DNA of 45,611 nt from Candidatus Polarisedimenticolaceae bacterium (lineage in GTDB: Bacteria; Acidobacteriota; Polarisedimenticolia; Polarisedimenticolales; DASRJG01): contig DASVAW010000008.1 of the NCBI GenBank assembly GCA_036376135.1, positions 1-45,611 of the forward strand, written 5' to 3'. Positions within the stretch are counted from its first letter, which is position 1; every line of letters starts with the position of its first letter. A program made the translations under genes and the position numbers. The notes under the pieces were generated by a model, which worked only from the letters and a program-made list of their open reading frames with translations, searched no databases and had not been told where the DNA came from. Shown here one piece after another: positions 43,929 to 45,611 of the stretch.

Positions 43929-44818
43929 TCGAGGAACCGCTGCTCGATTCCCGCGTAGGCGTCGATGCGCCGGTCGCGCAGGAACGGCCAGTTGCGCCGT
44001 ACCTCCTCGATCCGCCCGAGGTCGATCTCGGCCACGAGGATTTCCTCCTCGTCGGTCGAGGCCTCGGCGACGACGACGCCGAAGGGGTCGCAGAGGAACG
44101 TCGTTCCCCAGAACTCGAGGCCGGGGGAGGCGGGGTCGGGCTTCTCGTGGCCGATCCTGTTCACGGCGGCGACGTAACACCCGTTGGCGATGGCGTGGCC
44201 GCGCTGGATCGTCCGCCAGGCGTCGCGCTGGTCCGCGCCGTGCGCCGCCTTCTCGTGGGGATGCCAGCCGATGGCGGTCGGGTAGAAGAGGACCGCGGCT
44301 CCCTGCAGTGCGGTGAGCCGCGCCCCTTCCGGGTACCACTGGTCCCAGCAGATCAGGGTGCCGATGCGTCCGGCCTTGACGTCGAAGGCGCGAAAGCCCA
44401 GGTCCCCGGGGGTGAAGTAGAACTTCTCGTAGAACGACGGGTCGTCCGGGATGTGCATCTTCCGGTACAGGCCGACGAGCGTTCCGTCGGCGTCGAGGAT
44501 CGCGGCGCTGTTGTGGTAGAGGCCGGGCGCCCGTTTCTCGAAGACCGGGACCACGACCGCGACGCCCGCCTCCTTCGCCGCGCGCCCGAGCGCCTCGGTC
44601 GAGGGACCCGGGACCGGCTCGGCGAGGTCGAACAGGGCCGCGTCCTCCTTCTGGCAGAAGTACGGGGTCCGGTACATCTCGGGAAGGCAGACGACCTCGG
44701 CGCCGGCCGAAGCCGCTTCGGCGATCTTCGCCGCCGCCTTCGCGGTGTTGGCCTGCGGGTCGGTCGACATCCCCATCTGGACGAGGCCGACCTTGAAGCT
44801 GCGGTCCTTTGTGCTCAT
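43925..44818 (-). CDS. aguB: N-carbamoylputrescine amidase
   Basis: 297 residues from the ATG at 44818; a GTG at 44839 would add seven residues. The nitrilase-fold triad is Glu47 (LPEMYRTPYF), Lys120 (YRKMHIPDDP) and Cys157 (LICWDQWYPEGAR). FYFTPGDLG and YAGIEQRFLD are typical of AguB. It hydrolyses N-carbamoylputrescine to putrescine, CO2 and ammonia. With aguA it makes a complete route from agmatine to putrescine. No arginine decarboxylase is visible here. Confidence 0.95.
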   Translation of the reverse strand: MSTKDRSFKVGLVQMGMSTDPQANTAKAAAKIAEAASAGAEVVCLPEMYRTPYFCQKEDAALFDLAEPVPGPSTEALGRAAKEAGVAVVVPVFEKRAPGLYHNSAAILDADGTLVGLYRKMHIPDDPSFYEKFYFTPGDLGFRAFDVKAGRIGTLICWDQWYPEGARLTALQGAAVLFYPTAIGWHPHEKAAHGADQRDAWRTIQRGHAIANGCYVAAVNRIGHEKPDPASPGLEFWGTTFLCDPFGVVVAEASTDEEEILVAEIDLGRIEEVRRNWPFLRDRRIDAYAGIEQRFLD

Positions 44819-44840
44819 GGCCGCGGCATCCTGCCACACC

Positions 44841-45320
44841 TCACGAGGATGCGGCGAGGGCGCGCAGGTCGTCCGGCGAGAGATCGCGGGCGCGGGCGAA
44901 CCCGGCGACGAACCGACCCGAGCGGATCCGGAGGGCGTACGTCCCGAAGTCGGCGAGTCCCGTGGTCATCCTCGCGGAGGGGAACCGGGCGACGTAGCGC
45001 CCCACCACCGACGCGGCTTCCTCCGAGTCCGGGTCGAGGGGGTTCACGGATCCGGAGAACGTCACGCGGGGAACCTGGAGCGGGTCTGGGGCGCCCGCAT
45101 CGGGGGCATGGATCAGCGCGGAGAACGGCGCGTTCGCCTTCAACCCCCGGGTGTGGAGCGCCATCCCCGACGCCCGCACGTAGAGCGTCGCGAAGTCGGG
45201 GGCGATCACGTACGGCAGGAGCCCGACGTAAGGCGCCCCGTCGACGAGCACGCCGAGGGCGAGCACGCGAGAGTCGCGCAGGAGCGAGCGGAGGAGGATC
45301 GAGTCGTTGTCGAGGTTCAT
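44841..45320 (-). CDS. Pyridoxamine 5'-phosphate oxidase-like flavin split-barrel protein
   Basis: 159 residues, ATG overlapping the previous stop (ATGA). The split-barrel pattern is SRVLALGVLVDGAPYVGLLPYVI, then TLYVRASGMALHTRGLKANA and FSALIHA, as in HugZ/PPOX-like FMN or heme-binding proteins. It is shorter than HugZ. Substrate and cofactor cannot be assigned. It lies between a DJ-1-type gene and aguB. Confidence 0.85.
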   Translation of the reverse strand: MNLDNDSILLRSLLRDSRVLALGVLVDGAPYVGLLPYVIAPDFATLYVRASGMALHTRGLKANAPFSALIHAPDAGAPDPLQVPRVTFSGSVNPLDPDSEEAASVVGRYVARFPSARMTTGLADFGTYALRIRSGRFVAGFARARDLSPDDLRALAASS

Positions 45321-45611
45321 GGTCGCTCCGTACGGTAGGGGGGCGCGGCCGCCCACGGGTACTCCATGTACGCGGCGGCCTTCTCGGCGGCCTCGCGGCC
45401 GAGCAGCCGGTCGACGACGTGCAGGGCGCCGTCGATCCCCGCCGAGACTCCGGCGGTCGTGATGATGCGTCCGTTGTCCACGATCCGGACGTCGGCGAGC
45501 ACCTTCGTCCGAGGCGCCTGCTCGCGCAGCCGCTCGATCCGCCCGTGCCACGTCGTCGCGGCGAGACCGTCGAGGACCCCGGCGTGCGCGAGCACGAACG
45601 CCCCCGTGCAC
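45317..45611 (-). CDS. DJ-1/PfpI-family protein (5' end outside window)
   Basis: Only the last 97 codons are present, reading to the window edge without a start. The nucleophile motif CTGAFVLAHAGVLDGL begins at the very edge, and ATTWHG, TTAGVSAGIDGALHVV follow. These match the DJ-1/PfpI class I glutaminase-like fold, including InhA-type isonitrile hydratases. Function is uncertain because the N-terminus and the helix-turn-helix status cannot be seen. Confidence 0.85.
   Translation of the reverse strand, partial: CTGAFVLAHAGVLDGLAATTWHGRIERLREQAPRTKVLADVRIVDNGRIITTAGVSAGIDGALHVVDRLLGREAAEKAAAYMEYPWAAAPPYRTERP

Noticed and set aside
44819-44839. GTG at 44839 as the aguB start
   Set aside because: It adds MWQDAAA before the conserved N-terminus and sits one base from a GAGG, too close to act as its ribosome site. 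The ATG at 44818 gives the usual N-terminus.

Overview
The window is a uniformly GC-rich (about 70%), almost gapless stretch of a bacterial chromosome. It holds 40 protein-coding genes, the first and last of which run off the ends. I see no rRNA, tRNA, CRISPR array, insertion sequence or prophage, and no gene-free stretch longer than 300 bases. Gene style suggests Acidobacteriota (Thermoanaerobaculia-like) or a neighbouring soil or sediment lineage: an ECF sigma factor next to a Ser/Thr kinase with a TPR tail, a CHAT-TPR protein with its own ECF/anti-sigma pair, many secreted FG-GAP, PD40 and FN3 proteins, frequent GTG/TTG starts and 4-base stop/start overlaps. The taxonomic call is inference.

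Left part (1-15113, all minus strand). In transcription order: a PLP aminotransferase; a 2-oxoacid:ferredoxin oxidoreductase built from two fused polypeptides (ferredoxin-alpha and beta-gamma); an 88-residue seven-cysteine protein; an alanine-dehydrogenase-fold enzyme lacking the usual catalytic His and Lys; an acyl-CoA transferase; a secreted unknown; a DPP-IV-type lipoprotein peptidase; an RluA pseudouridine synthase; an ECF sigma/anti-sigma/CHAT-TPR trio; and a secreted FG-GAP protein. From 13699 down to 3593 the gaps are 38 bases or less. The first five genes make chemical sense as peptide/amino-acid oxidation: amino acid to 2-oxoacid to acyl-CoA plus reduced ferredoxin to free acid.

Middle part. 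A divergent plus-strand operon (15243-17991) encodes an old yellow enzyme, an NAD-dependent epimerase/dehydrogenase and a steroid 5-alpha-reductase-like membrane protein, all translationally overlapped. It ends at a bidirectional hairpin facing a ferritin-methyltransferase pair. Next come an M14 carboxypeptidase with an SRPBCC protein, a cysteine-synthase-like gene coupled to acetyl-CoA synthetase, and a Na+/alanine-type symporter coupled to a YkgJ-type Cys-cluster protein. A secreted unknown follows, then an ECF sigma-kinase/TPR-DMT transporter operon and two secreted PD40 beta-propeller proteins.

Right part. A nitric-oxide defence module (34796-39407) has quinol NO reductase and the di-iron repair protein Ric on the minus strand, with a divergent NorR regulator carrying GAFTGA. 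A sigma-54 promoter is visible just upstream of ric. After it lie a secreted FN3 protein with a PNGase F-like C-terminus, a peroxiredoxin, 6-phosphogluconolactonase (possibly leaderless), a small secreted unknown, and a minus-strand set with agmatine deiminase, N-carbamoylputrescine amidase, a flavin split-barrel protein and a partial DJ-1/PfpI protein.
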